A DNA stretch of 64,000 nt from Spodoptera frugiperda (GCF_023101765.2 NC_064219.1:10891774-10955773), one strand, 5' to 3'; positions 15,001 through 30,000 are shown, counted from the first letter of the stretch. Numbers and translations are program-made. Notes: generated from the letters alone by a model not told the origin.

Positions 15001-18000
15001 TCAGTTTAAATACCCAAATTCTCATTACATTATAAATCTAATTTGTAGGTACCTAAGTTCAAAATCGTTTGAAAACATTGTGCTCTACATTAATTCTGTG
15101 TCTATTGAATAATGTACATATATATTACTGTCTTCTGACGGCGGCTTTGCTCGCTTTCTCGATGGATAAAAAGTCCATGTGTAATTCTAGGCCATAATCT
15201 ACCCCTGTTCCAAATTTCACCTCGATCCCCTCAGCAGCTTGGACGTGAAGGTGTAACAAATAAACAAACATACATTCAAACTGTTGATTTTATAATATTA
15301 GTAGGATTATATGCTATGCATAGGCGTAGCCAGGTTTTAATATCGGGAGGAGTTCAATAAAGTCGACCCACAAAAAAAAAAACGAAAAAAAAACAATTTA
15401 TGTAATTATGTAATATGTAAGAAACAGATTCATAGGTAGTCATAGAGACCTTTGCCAAACACAGGGGATGTACTATGCTAACTAGAAAAATAACGCTCTG
15501 TAATGTCTAGGTACACATTTTTCGGGGGTTGAACCCCAACCCCCCCCCCTGGCTACGCCTACGATTATATGTCCTATGCCTATTGCCATTGAGCTTAAAC
15601 AAAGTAAATTTCCAAAAATGTCTACAATGAGTCAGTCTAACCAGGTTTTATGTTTCCAGACCATTCGGGAGTACATACTGGTTCAGTTCTTCAACAACGT
15701 GGTCGGGTACGTGCCCTCGCAGTTTATATCCAAGGAACCGCTTGAAAACGTCGCGCAGGCCTTCCACATCGGTCAAATTGTGAGTATAATAAACCGTAGT
15801 ACAATATAGTAGAAACGTCACGCCTATTATCCCCGAAGGAGTAGGCGGAGGTGCACATTACGGCGCGTAATGCCGCTATACAATGTACACCCACTATTCA
15901 CCATTTGTGTTATAAGTCCCTTGTAATAGGGGGTGAGCCTATTGCCATATACTGGGCACAATTCCAGACTCCGTACTACTACTGAGAAAATTTTCGAAAC
16001 ACCGACAAATACCCAGTAATAGTGTGAGAAAAAAGTAACAAAGATGCGAAGAAAAAATTCGGAGCCGAAACAAAGTTCGCGGGTTCCGCTACTGATTAAT
16101 AAATATACTTGTCACATATTTACAAAAACTGTTAAAGAGATTTATATCTATAACAGTCATATTTATTTATAGACATATAGACAAAGTATTATAACACGAT
16201 ATTTTTCAGGTAAAATGTACGATACTGCGAGTAAATCCTGAGGAAAACAAGATGTCCGCCAGTTTCGTAACCCCACCGTTCACACAGGTAAGTTTACTTG
16301 AAATGTTTACTTCTATATCATTCACATTTCATATGGTATAGAGAACTATTATAGAATATAGATCATGATATAAATCATTAATATTTAACACTTATAATAA
16401 TGTTATACTTTGTCCTTATCCAGATCAAAGACAGAACAAACAAGCGCAAACAACCACAGAACGACGAAGTCCCTAACAAGAAGAATAAAAACAATGATGA
16501 GCCTGTTAAAGATAAAAAGAAAAAACCAAAGGAAGTAACTACAGAAGAATCGGAAACAGAAGACAGTAAAGAACTTGACAAGAAGAAAAAGAAGAAAGTT
16601 AAACAAGAACAGAAGGACGAATCAGACGTAGACCTAGAAGAACAAGTTAGTAAGAAAACCAAAAAGAGAAAAACAAAAGAAGAAACTACAGAAGGTTCGG
16701 AGACTGACGACAAAAATGAAGTTGAAAAAAAGAAAAAGAAGAAGAAGAAAATAGAAGCTGAACAGAAGAACGAGTCAGACTCAGACGTAGCAGAACAAGT
16801 TAGTAAGAAAGACAAAAAGAAAAAAAATAAGAAAACAGAGGAATCAAACGATGAAGTGGAACATAAAAAGAAAGACAAGAAGAAAAAAGTAGAAGTATCA
16901 GAAGAAAGTGACGCCATAGAAACAGATTTAAACGAAGAAGTTGAGATACTAACACCACAAGACCAGGCTCTGGTAGACCTGAGCACTTGTACCACGGGGA
17001 AGCAATACAAGCGGCGCGTCGTAGCTCTACTGAAGGCAGTGAACAACAGGAGGAAACGCGTCGACAGGATAGAGAGGAAGATTGCGAGGATAGAGGAGAG
17101 AGGCCTCACTCCGGACACTAAGCTGTACCACACTGCGATGCAGAACGACAGGACCATCGTGAAGGAGAGGCTGGCGCAGCTGCTGGACGCTTTGGGCAAA
17201 GCACAGGCCAAGCTCAAGGACCTCGGAGTGGAGTTCAACAAAGACTATAAGAAGGAGAAACGGGCAGCAGAAGAAGATAAAGAAGAGAATAACGTTCTAG
17301 AAGTTAAAGTGGTGGAGAGCTTGGAACCAGCGCTTGAAGCTCCTAGCGCTCAGGACTTCTGGACCGCTCCAGTCGAGGAGCCGAAGCCAGTAGAGGATGA
17401 GGAAGACAGCAGCAGTGAAGACGAGGTCAGTCTATTTTACAGCTTTATTACGAGTGCAATAGAGTTTGAAATTGTGTAACACGTAGAGGTGCAAGGGTCT
17501 GTTGTAGTATACGCTAGATATGTTATTGTCCTATTTCTTATGATATTTATTACATATTATTTAATAGCGAATTATGTTACTATGTGGAAAACGATACGAT
17601 GGCTATATGGACTCTCTAGCATCATGGCAGACTATCATAAACGGTTAGGTAAATATTCTACCGGTTCAGTCAATTAAAATAATATTATTCTTCTATTATA
17701 CAGGATAAAGAGCAGCCTAAGAAGAAACGCAAGAAGTTGACAGTAGCGGAGAAGTTGGCAAAGTTGCGCGAAGAAGAAGAGAAAGTGAGAGAGATGGAGA
17801 AGAGAGCGACGGAGAGTGAGAATCAGCCGCGGTCCAGCGAGCAGTTCGAGCGCGCCCTGCTCGCGCACCCCAACTCCAGCCAGCTCTGGATCGCGTACAT
17901 GGCATTCCACCTTCAGGTACGTGTTATTTCCATGTACAAGTTGTACATAATAAAAATTCTGTGTTATATTTATGTCGCTCACCTAGTAATATATTGGGAC

Positions 18001-21000
18001 ATCTGCAAAAAATGCAAAATTGACTTTATATGGCTTACGTGTTTAAAACTGTATATTAATCTATTTATCCATATTCATCGAGAGAGGTCGTAAGTGTCAT
18101 TATGCCATTATTGTAGTCCCCCCTAAACAAGTCATGTAAAGTATTAGAACCGTAAATGTGCCAATATATTACTAGGTGTGCGATGTAATATCCGTCAGTT
18201 TGGTAGATTCTTTAAAGATATTCTGTAGGAAAGGGCGGCCAACGTGTGCATGATGGACCTGTATCTGACCTTAATACGAGTTACTTTTACGTTCAACGAG
18301 AACGCGTTCGGTGTTCTTATTGGTTGATTCATTCAAACCGGCCAATCGAAGCGCCGAACGCGCTATCGTTTCATTTCCGTTCAACGTGAAACAAACTCGT
18401 ACTAGGAGTACTGATGGTAAGCAATTGGCGCCGCCTATGGACATCTGTAACACTAGGGGAGGTACAAGTGCATTGTCGACCTTTTAGTTAGAGATTAGTT
18501 AGGAATTTGGGGACTGGGAATAGATGGGAGTGAGAGTTGGTACCTCATTCACACTGCAAAACACAACGCTTCGGTTGTTTCACGGCAGTTTTCTGAGAGG
18601 ATATCTCTTCGTTCAATAGGCTCGTACGTAAATAGTAGATTCATCTTGTGTTCAATAAATTATTAAGTAGGTTCAGTGCCGGCGTAAGGTCCACTGATAC
18701 CCCGGGCGAAAATATTGTGGCGCCCACTTGAGGCAAGCAATATCAAGTGTTAGTTTTTTGCTGATCCCAAGTAAAATTATTTTGTTTGTGTTTATATTTA
18801 AATACAAGGCCCTGATTAAATCTACATGTAACACAGCATTCAGAACAGAATCATGCCGATGTCACCAGGAGAGGCAAACTCTAACTTCAGACCTTGGCGC
18901 CCCCCAGAATTTGTCGCCCCCCCCCTCCCTAACGCCGGCACTGACTGTTTTCCCAATAATCCTGTGTAATGTATGACTTACCGATGTTGATGCTATTGCC
19001 GGTAGGCCACCGACGTCGAGAAAGCGCGTAACGTCGGGCGGAAAGCGCTGTCCACGATATCTTTCCGCGATGTAATTGACAAGTTCAACGTGTATGTCGC
19101 CATGCTGAGCATCGAGTGCAGGTTCGGTACTAAGGTGAGTCATCTGTGAACAAACATATTATATATTATACATACATACATACAATAACCTCATGCCTGT
19201 CTCCCATGGGGTAGGCAGAGACAATGGAACGCTAATTGCCACGGTTCTTACACACTTCTTTCGCTTCATCAACAGTCATCAGTCTTTTCATGCATGCTCG
19301 TCGGTTAAATGTACTTTTAATTTGGCCCTTTTTTAATATATCGCCAATCTAGTCGCTATATGTCCGACTGGGGCGCCCTCTACCGACGGTCCCATTTATA
19401 TTCACCTTGTATATTTCTTTCGTAAATCTGCTTTCATCCATCCTTTCTTATTTCTTATACATAATATATGCTAGTCAAAACAAAATAAGGGCCACCATGT
19501 TTTTTTAGTATTCTTATTAAGTTATTAAGTTTGGGGGTGGGAAAATTATTGAATTTAATTAATTGATTAATTTTTAATGTAATTAACTTAAAATTAATGT
19601 TTGGAATAAAAAACAAACGTCAATGTTAATTTTTTAATAAAATAATCATTTTTTCTTAAAATTATGCATGACAAAAAAGGGTTTTCTTAAGAAAGTAAGT
19701 TTTTTTTTTTAGTTTTTTTTTTACTTTTATCAATACCGTGTATGGCCTCCCCTCTTCTGAACACATTCTTGAAGTCTGGATGGCATACTCTCAACCAGGT
19801 GTCGCACCGTTTCTTCTGGAATTTGTTCCCAGCTGGTTTTGAGCACATTAATGAGTTGTGCTTCGTTGTGCAAAGGCTGATTTGTGTTCCGAACGCTTCT
19901 TTTCAACAAGTCTCACATGTGCTCAATTGGGTTAAGGTCCGGACTGTTGGCGGGCCACGGTAACACCTGTATACCAGCTTCGTCTAGAGCTTCCCTGGTG
20001 GCTCTAGCTGTATGAGCGCGGGCATTATCGTGCATTAATTTGAATTCCGCACCAATTCTTTGTGCCAATGGCACCACATAGGGTCTTATGACCTGCTCAA
20101 TGTATCGCTGAGCCGTTACTGTGCCTTCATTCAGAATTACAAGCTCTGTTCTACCAGAAAGTGAAATTCCCCCCCACACCATTACATTAGGGCCCCCAAA
20201 TCTGTCACTTTCATGGATGCAAGCATCTGAAAATCGCTCACCTTCTCGTCTCCACACCCTAATACGACGATCATCACTGAAAAAATTCACTTTGGACTCG
20301 TCTGTGAATAATACCGTGCTCCAATCACTCATGTCCCATTGCTGGTACTGCCTTGCGAATGATAATCGGTTTGCACGATGCGCACTTGTCAATGGAATGC
20401 GTACTACGCGCCTCCTAGAGAATTGTTGATCTTCATACAACCGATTTCTGATGGTTTGGTCACTAACGCGGGTACCCGTCGCCTGCCGCAAGCGGTTTTG
20501 TAAGGAGCGAGCGGTAACGAATCGCTCTCTGCGGGCAGTCAGGCGTATATAACGATCTTCCTGTGATGTGGTTGCTCGAACCCTGCCTGATCCTCGTCTC
20601 CTGGTGACACTCCCAGTCTCTTGAAATCGATTCCAAGCATTCTGGATCGCACGTCGTGAAAAACCTAGCTGCAGAGCTACAGAACGCTGAGAATGGTCCT
20701 CCTGAATCAATGTGATGGCTCTAGTTGTGGTCTGCAGGTCCATATGTCTTCGAATCCTCGGCATTGTTCTCTCAAAATGTTAATTCACGCTTAAACTTAG
20801 CAAAGTTTGTCTAATCACGAAGCAATCCAAAGTTGAACTGACTCAAAAGTTAAAAAATAAATTCTTAAAATAGGGTAAATTCAAGTGGTTAAAAAAACTA
20901 ACACATTCTACCCACTTAAAAAAAAGATGCAAGTGGTATTGTCGCATTAGTGTTTGTTAACACTTTAGTGAACACCACAAAAAAGAATTAGCCACTTAGG

Positions 21001-24000
21001 ATCGCTTTAAAATTATAAAATTGAGTGAGACTTCAAAATAATCAAGTGGCCCTTATTTTGTTTTGACTAGTATATATTATACATTTTACAATATGATACA
21101 TTTACACTTTTTTAAAGAGCCACTCGTTCCATCCGCTGCTCGGCCCCTATTGATTATAGCGTGATAGTCCATATGATGTGTGATAGCCCATAGCCTTCCT
21201 CAATATCTTATTACGATCTAACACAAAACTAATTATTTAATGTGTGTGCAAATGCGTGGGTGTTAGTGTTTTGGACAAACAACCTATTACGTTTAGGCCT
21301 AGTGGACACCGACGGAGGCGCGGCGAATATACAAGTAATAAATCAAGTTAAAATACTAAAGATAGTAGGCACGCGGTGTATCGTTAAGCTTCTTTGGCAT
21401 GACATTTTAATCCTTGTGCCATACTAGTTAAGGTTTATTTTAAATTATTATTCTTAGCATCTTGACGGCGCCGCCACCGGTGTGCACTGGGCCTAAACTT
21501 AATTGTTTGTTTGTCGGACTAATATAGATACATGGTACCTACCCTATGCCCTAATTGGATTGTTTTTTGCATGTTTAACTATACTAATAGCTTTATTTTT
21601 ATGTATCTAATATTGTCAGCTGGGAGCTTTCGTTATTATTGACCACTCCCTTTTCTGCAAAGTAACCTTCTATGAATGTACTCTTAGTTATATTATCTCA
21701 TTGTTGTTGTGATTACACAGACTCAGTGCAATCACAACTTACTTATCTCAATTACTTGTTGAACCTAAATGTTAGTTCACACAGTGTACGACAGCTTAAC
21801 CCCCTTTTTTTTGAGGGGGGAAAATCATCCAATGACTTCTCCCGCCTTGGGCGAGGCGAGAGGGAGTGTCAGACTCTTACTGACTAAAAACCACCGCGTT
21901 CCTTCTCCTGCTTTTCGAGCCGGAGCCCCGGTAAACCCGCTAGGTAGTCCGCAGCTCCGGATAGCTTAACCCCCTAGACATAGATCATACAACTTCACAT
22001 AATAGGGTAGATGACTAATTTTTATTTTAATGCCCGTCTTGTTTAAATTTTAGACACGTATTTTTTATTTTCTTACGGAAACAAATACTTTCAAAGATAT
22101 ATCAATTCGAAATATTGCATGACGTCACTTCTAGGTACGTTTCACACTTAGAAATGACGTATTTGCTCCCCACTCCTAAACTTTGATTCGTTTTATCAAA
22201 GTATTGTTATATTATATGACATAATAAAACAATACGTGCTTTACCTAATTAACGGACTATAGATTTTTAATTTTCATACCCCATCACCATCCCTATTCCA
22301 GTTTTATAATTATTTTTGTACCTCGTTTGCCACGCGCATGAAAAGCGCCTCCTACATTACAGTCCGGATGAATTTATTGATTAGACCATGCCCAACGAAT
22401 GTAACTGAAACCTACAATATAGATATAAAGTACAGCGAGTTGAAAAGAGACAACTTCGTGTATCATCGGCTTTCTATACCCTTCTCTCTCGCACGAAACA
22501 TCCTGTATATATACGTATGTACTACCCTCTACACAAAACTAGTATAAACTGACCGTCGAATGTAAGGGAAGATCTTACAAACCTACAATATAGATATAAA
22601 GCACAGCAAGTTGAAAAGAGACAACTTCGTGTATCATCGGTTTTCTATACCCTTCTCTTTCACACGGAACTTCCTATATATATACGTATGTACTTCCCTC
22701 TATACTAACTAGTATAAACTGACCTTAGAATGTAAGGGAAGATATTACAAACCTACAATATAGATATAAAGTACAGCGAATTGAAAAGAGACAACTTCGT
22801 GTATCATCGGCTTTCTATACCCTTCTCTTTCGCACGGAACTTCCTATATATATATATACGTATGTACTATCCTTTACAAAAAACTAGTATAAACTGACCG
22901 TCGAATGTGTGGGAAGATCTCACAAACCTACAATATAGATATATATCATAGCGAATTGAAAAGAGACAACTTCGTGTATCATCGGCTTTGTATACCCTTC
23001 TCTCTCGCACGGAACTTCCTATATATATACGTATGTACTACCCCCTATACTAACTAGTATAAACTGACCGTCGAATGTAAGGAAAGATCTTACAACCCTA
23101 CAATATAGATATAAAGTACAGCGAGTTAAAAAGAGAAAACTTCGGGAATCATCGGCTTTCTATACCCTTCTCTTTCGCATGGAACTTCCTATATATATAC
23201 GTATGTACTATCCTTTACAAAAAACTAGTATAAACTGACCGTCGAATGTGTGGGAAGATCTTACAAAGCGAGACCATGGTAAACTGGCTCTAGTGTGCAA
23301 TGATAAATATACATCACATATTAAGGACCTCTTTTTTATAAAACCTAATTAGATAACTATCAGTCTAATTGAATATAGTTTCTAAATATTGCTATACCAG
23401 CTACTTCCGCGCGGTTTCACCCGCTCTGCTTGGCTCCTATTGGTCATAGCGTGATGTTTTATAGCCTATAGCCTTCCTCGATAAATGCACCATTCAACAT
23501 TAAAATAATTATTCAAATCGGACCAGTAATTCTGGAGTTCAACATTAAAAGAATTATTCAAATCGGACCAGTAGTTCTGGAGATTAGCGCGTTCAAACAA
23601 ACAATCATACAAACTCTTCAGCTTTATAATATTACTATAGATTATGTCAGTTGTGTTAGAAAATGTAACTAGAGATACTGAAATACGGCTAGAGTGAGAG
23701 AGTGCACTGAAAACTGAAAGGTTCGCTTCCCTATCTATCCCTCTCTTTCTGTCCTATAGGGTTCATTCGATGCATCTGTAGTTGTATATGAGTATATATA
23801 TATACTTTACAGCGTCGCCGGAAATCAATACCTGTACTATTCCTGGACCTCATTAAAATTTACGAAGGATAGGTACTAGTTTAGGCTGTTCATTGTCTGT
23901 CCGTCAGTCTGTCACCAATAAAGATAGAGTTATAAACGTATTATTTTAAAACTAGCTACTTTGAAGTGGTTTCGCCCATCTCTATCTCTGCTCGAATCCT

Positions 24001-27000
24001 ATCGACCGTAGCGTGATGTTTTACAGCCAGTATCCAATACAAAAAATATATTCAATTCGGACCAGTAGTTCTGGTGATTAGTGCGTTCAAACAAAGAAAC
24101 TCTTAAGCTTTATATATGAAGTGTAGATACATGAAAAAAAATTTAAAAAAAAATCACACTTAACTCTCTTATACCTAAAGAAAGCGCGCGAGATTACGCG
24201 CAATTCGAAAATCGATATTATCTATTTCTATGTAAACCTAAAATTGTAATAAAAAGGAATTAGGAACAGATTATTACAACCAGCACATCAAGATACCCAA
24301 TTTTTTATCTGAGCTTCAATAGATGATAAAGGGATATGACATAAATTAGGGATTGCACGAAACAATATAAAAATAAAATAAAATTAAATAAGTATGTAAA
24401 TTAAATTAAATATGTAACCTATGGAAGTAATGTGCTATCTTTATCGTCACAGTTTCAGTCAAAACTTTATAATAGGAAATACTTTGCACCACTAAAGGGG
24501 ACAAAGGAACAGGACGAGTCACATGCAACTATACGAAAATTTATAAAATTACCTTCAGATCACATTGGAGGACAGTTGCTGAAATCTCCCCTCGCGTTGG
24601 TGAAATATTGTGAATAGATTAATTAGGTAAATGTTAAGTGATTAATAAATTCACGATAATGGGCGGCTGAATGGCGCGGGTGCTGAATATGAACTAACGC
24701 GATTCGATCAATACACCGGTCGGCTTCATTCGTCAGACGCCGGCAGCACTAGACATAACCTAGGTATAGCCTACAAACATATTCATAGCTACCAGATGCA
24801 ATACTGCGCAATACTTTATTGCAGGTAAACATCACAGCGCCCCCTACGTATAAACACACATTTCGGTAGCGGTCGGAATAGGAACTGTTTTAAGTCGAAA
24901 CGTTTTCTCAAATTAGGACCTTAACTTTTACGCAGTAAGGTCTGTTATACGTTATAATGTTCAACAAGTACTCTCGCTCAGGGGTTAAGTTACAATACAT
25001 TTGATAAATGTGATCTACACCGGGAATGCGATGTGCATTATGTATGAGATATGTTCGAAAACAACTGCGAATCTTTATTATGCTATTTTTCCTCGTATTG
25101 ACCTTGAATGGATTGTCCAATAGTTTTTAAATAATGTTTATAATCAATAGTAAGACATATGCACTAGAACCTAGAGTTTCTTTTCCTATTTGCAACAAAA
25201 TAAACATAGTGCATCCTAAAACATGAGAATATAAGTAGTTATATTTGTTATGTAAGTTATTTATTTATTTAATCGGTTTGCCGCCCGGTAACCGCGCAAA
25301 AGCTAGGTTATAAAAACGTATAACAACAAACCTAAAAGATTATATCTTCAATAACAAACACAAAACAAGAACTGATGTGATGTATCCTCTATGTAGATTA
25401 TACTTATAATAAGTTTTTAAACTGACATGGTCACTAACACTATTTATTAGCGCCATGATCACAGTTTGAACCGTGATCATGGCGCTTGCAACAGTGCCGA
25501 AATATCGGAAACTCATAGAAATCGAAAAACATGGTAAATATCCCGTTTCGAGTTCTAATAATAGGGACAGATATATCATAAATATATTTGTGCATAAATT
25601 CTTTTAACGGAAGCGGACTGATATCAAACATGCTCCATTTCAATAACAATTACACAATTATCTAATAAACTCATTCACTTCCAATTACACTGTTTATTAA
25701 TATGTATAAATATAACCAACCTTGACCCCAACTGAACTCTAAATACACAATAAAATGTTTTTATTTCACGTAAGAGTAAACACACGAATTATTTTGCAAA
25801 CGTCTTCTTCCCGCCATCTGAATATTCGTACTAAGCCTAAAACAGCTTTTGTCTGACTGAAATGAGTCACAGTGGACTGAGTGTCGACATTTTGTGTCGT
25901 CGCTGCTTGATTTTTAATGAAGTTTGTATACATGGCGCGATAATCGCCGGCCGGCTTTAGATCAACCCGTATGCGATAAGTTTCCACTTCCAGTAGTTTA
26001 AGTTCAAGAGTTTTATAACTATATTATTTATTTAGTAGAAAAAACATGCGTAATTTTACAGCTTAAGCCAATACATTCAAGCTTCCTTGTGCGAACTGCT
26101 AGGGAGTGGAACATAACCTGTGTGTCTTCAAAACCCGAATCAATAGGTTGCTTATGGGCAGACGTGCTCCATCATAGGCCGCATCATCACCTACCATCAG
26201 GTGAGATAGCAGCCAAACGTCGAACCATCAAATGTAAAAAAAATACATTATAGTTTTTTTTTTTATAGGGAAATATCATCAAATTACTTCTCTCGCCTTA
26301 GGCGAGGCGAAAGACAGTGTCAGACTCTTACTGACTAAAAACTACCTCTGGTACCTACATCAAATTAATTGTGTATCATGACCGAGTGATATTTCCCGAT
26401 AAATAAATATGATAATGTTTACAAACAAACCTTGTCTTGACAATATAGAAAGCATAGAAATATTAATAATTATCGTTGGTCAAGTGGTCGCAAGTGCGAC
26501 TGCTGGGCAAGGGGTCTCGGGATCGATTCTCGGGCCGGGCAAAGTATTACTGAGTATTTTTCGGTTTTTCGAAAATTTCTCAGTAGTAGCACGAAGGCTA
26601 AAATTGTGCCCAGTATATGGCAATAGGCTTATAACATATACATTCATACACAAATGGTGAAAAGTGGGTGTACATTATATAGCGGCATTACGTGCCGTAA
26701 TGTGTACCTCTGTCTACTCCTTCGGGGAAGAAAGGCGTGACGTTGTTGTATACTTAAAACAATTATCTAATTATTTTCTAGTTCGGGATTTATATGCTTA
26801 AGCATTTCATGGATACTTAAGTACTTACATTCTTAGTAAGTTCCCCTTTTTAAGTATTGCGTCATCTCTATATTGATCTAAAGAATGACCTTGTGTGCTC
26901 AATGTTTGATCCCGAATATAAGCATACTTTATACCCATAGCGTTTTGTTCCATTTTGTATAACTATTAGGATGACGACACTGGGGATAGTGTTGCGCAGT

Positions 27001-30000
27001 TTGTCATTTGAGTTACATACACCAATTTTTTGAAAAGATTATTAGTTTATTTTAATTTTATATTTAGCCATGGTCGTCCCACTGCGAAGACAAAGGCTTC
27101 TCTACCTTCCTTCTACTCGTCTCTGTCAGAGAATTCTGGTGCCAATCCATATCGTAGGTGTCAAGTTCAAGGGTAGCTCGCCGCCCGACCAGAACCAAAC
27201 GCCTCAAAGAGCCATCGGACCACCACAGATGGGGCCCAGTAGGGCTGATGCCTGATCCGGAGCTGCGGAATACCTGGTGGGTTTACCGGGGCTCCGGCTC
27301 GAAAAGCAGGAAAAGGAACGGGGTGGTTTTTAGTCAGTAAGAGTCTGATACTCCCTTTCGCCACGCCCAAGGCTGGAGAAGTCATTGGATGATTTTGCCC
27401 CTCAAAAAAATGTCAAGTTCGTCCCCCCATCTCCTGAGCCTACCGCGACGTCTATTGAAGTTGAGTGGGTTCCACTCAGTAGTGAGTTTTGCCGACTGCT
27501 CGTCTGACATGCGGCAGACTTCACCAGCCCATTTCCACTTTAAACTAGCGGCTTTCTGCCCAACGTCAGCGATTTGAGTTTTGGAGCGCAGCGTAGAGTG
27601 TCTTATTCTGTCCGTTGATCGGATTCCTATGATACTGCGCTCTATAGGTCGCTAGCAGACCTTTTCTGTTTTCTGAAAAGATATTGAACAGAAAAAATAA
27701 TAATTGGCATGTATAATGCGTTGCTAAAAGTTTATACTTGTTATGGTAGGGTAACATCTGGTATTTGAACTTAAAGTGTGATGTGCTAAAAATATTTTTC
27801 CCTTCAGATAATAAAATGCATATTATGTTGTAATGTAACGGAATATAGCTTTTGATTGTGTTATATTTTATGAATTTTTATATATTAATCATAAATCTAT
27901 ACTCTATACTTAATAATTATAATTATTAATATAAAGCTGAAGAGTTTACTTGTTTGTTTGAACGCGCTAATCTCTGGAACTACTGGTCCGATTTGTATAA
28001 TTCTTTTTTTGTTGGATAGCTCATTTATCGAGGAAGGCTATAAAACATCACGCTATGACTTATAGGAGCTAAGCAGAGCGGGTAAAACCGCGCGGAAGTA
28101 GCTAGTTCATTATAAATAAAAAAGTACGTATGTAAAATTAAAAATAGGGTATGTTTGGGTTACACAGGATCTAAGTATGTGTTAAATGTGGACATGTCTC
28201 GCCAATTTGTTATTTATTCCATTGTTAGAGGCCCTCTCCTCAAAATATTATAATTCTCAAACTAATGGATAATATTATATCCGATTACGTGACTTCCCGA
28301 GACCTCGCACTCCGTTGAGGCCATGGCAAACACTCAACCACTGGGACAATAGACTTTCGGAAAGTAATACCTATCCAATTCGGATTTAGGTAATTAATAA
28401 TCTATAATATAAAAATAAGTCGGGTTTTCCTTCCTGACGCTATAACTCCAGAACGCACGCACCGATTTCCACGGTTTTGCATTTGTTGGAAAGGTATCGG
28501 GCTCCGTGAGGTTTATAGCAAAGAAAATTCAGGAAAAATTCAAGAGAAAAGCAGAAAAACAGGGAAATCATTGGTGGCGAAACGAAGTTCGCCTGGTTTG
28601 CTAGTTATGTATAGATTTAGTACATAGTACCGTACATTATTATATGCTACGCATACTCCAGCTGCGCATCTTCCTCAAACAGTAGTAGTATCGGTGGAAA
28701 TGGTCACATAGTTTCACAGCTTAGCAATTACATCTTCATGGCATAGCTACATAGCACATCTCAGGTGGAAAAACACCCTTATGAATCAGTTGGTAAATAA
28801 GTACATAATAACGAATGCTTTCTAACTAAGCATATCAAACTAATGTGTTTAAATATCAATAATGTGTTATGTTACATAAGTAGACGCAATACATTTGTAA
28901 AACTAAAACAGATGGGGCTTGTCCAACGTTTAGATTGCCGATTCGGGCAGACCCGGGAAAACCGAGATCATACTTTGAAACACGATAAGAATAAACATAT
29001 TCCTCTATTAAACATTATTCATTGAGTTATCTGTTATAATATAACAGATATTATTTTATTACTATACAAAGCTGAAGAGTTTGTTTGTTTTCAACAGGCT
29101 AATCTCCGGTATCACTGGTCCGATTTGAATAATATTTTTTTTTGTATTTGATAGTGCATTTATTTATAATGTATAGTATATAAAACATCACGGCTAATAG
29201 ACTATAGCTAGTCTTGAATATGTTAGATAGGCCTTGATTACACGATGCCCTATTAGAGAGAGATAACATAGGAATTCATGGAACGATTTATTTATAAAAT
29301 ACGATAGTAAATTCACGGTACTTTATATTACTGTGCTAGCTTTTTGTCAGAGTGCAGTACCCTTAGTACGAGTGAACTGTAAAAGTTTTTAAACTGACAT
29401 GGTCTTAAGTTCTAATGTTAGAGTGGCGAGAACGGGCTCTCGTTTCGATTACGTTAAACGTAAAACAAAGTCGTACTATAACAAGTAATGTTTGTTTTTA
29501 TTCGAGGCTCTGTATATAATTTGTTAATTACCTATTACTAATCGCTAAGTTTCCTTCAAATCAGCTCAGTACAATATACAGTGACAGATTCACAAATATG
29601 TTATTTCTAAGAAGTGCTCTTGTTCAATTTGTGATAAAGGTGACCTCATTTTTTGACTCGATGTTATATGTAGGTATATGTACAATTAGGTATACATATA
29701 CGTATGAACAAAACAAAGATGTCAGTTGTCTGACCTTGTGAGGAGTTTCAACTTCGGCATCGGTATGTAGCCTGATCACACTTTTATAATTACAAATGTG
29801 AAAGTTTGTTTGCATGTTTTTCCGTCAATCACACTGATACTGTATTTAATGAAATTTAGTACCGTGTATAGGTATCAAATTTCATTAAAATCCGTTCAGT
29901 TCAGATAGGGTATTAGCTAACTTGGGTGATAGGCTGATAGGATACCTATTATCCCAAGGACACGCGGGGAAAGTCACTGGCAGAAGTTAGTGTTTAATAA

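Noticed and set aside
16378..17241. 287-codon minus-strand ORF rich in Ser, Phe and Leu
   Set aside because: Complement of the Lys/Glu-rich RRP5 exon 15. No splice context or paralogue supports it, unlike the exon 17 antisense frame.
22411..23270. CRISPR-like array
   Set aside because: Units are 172 bp, contiguous and without unique spacers, in a eukaryotic intron.
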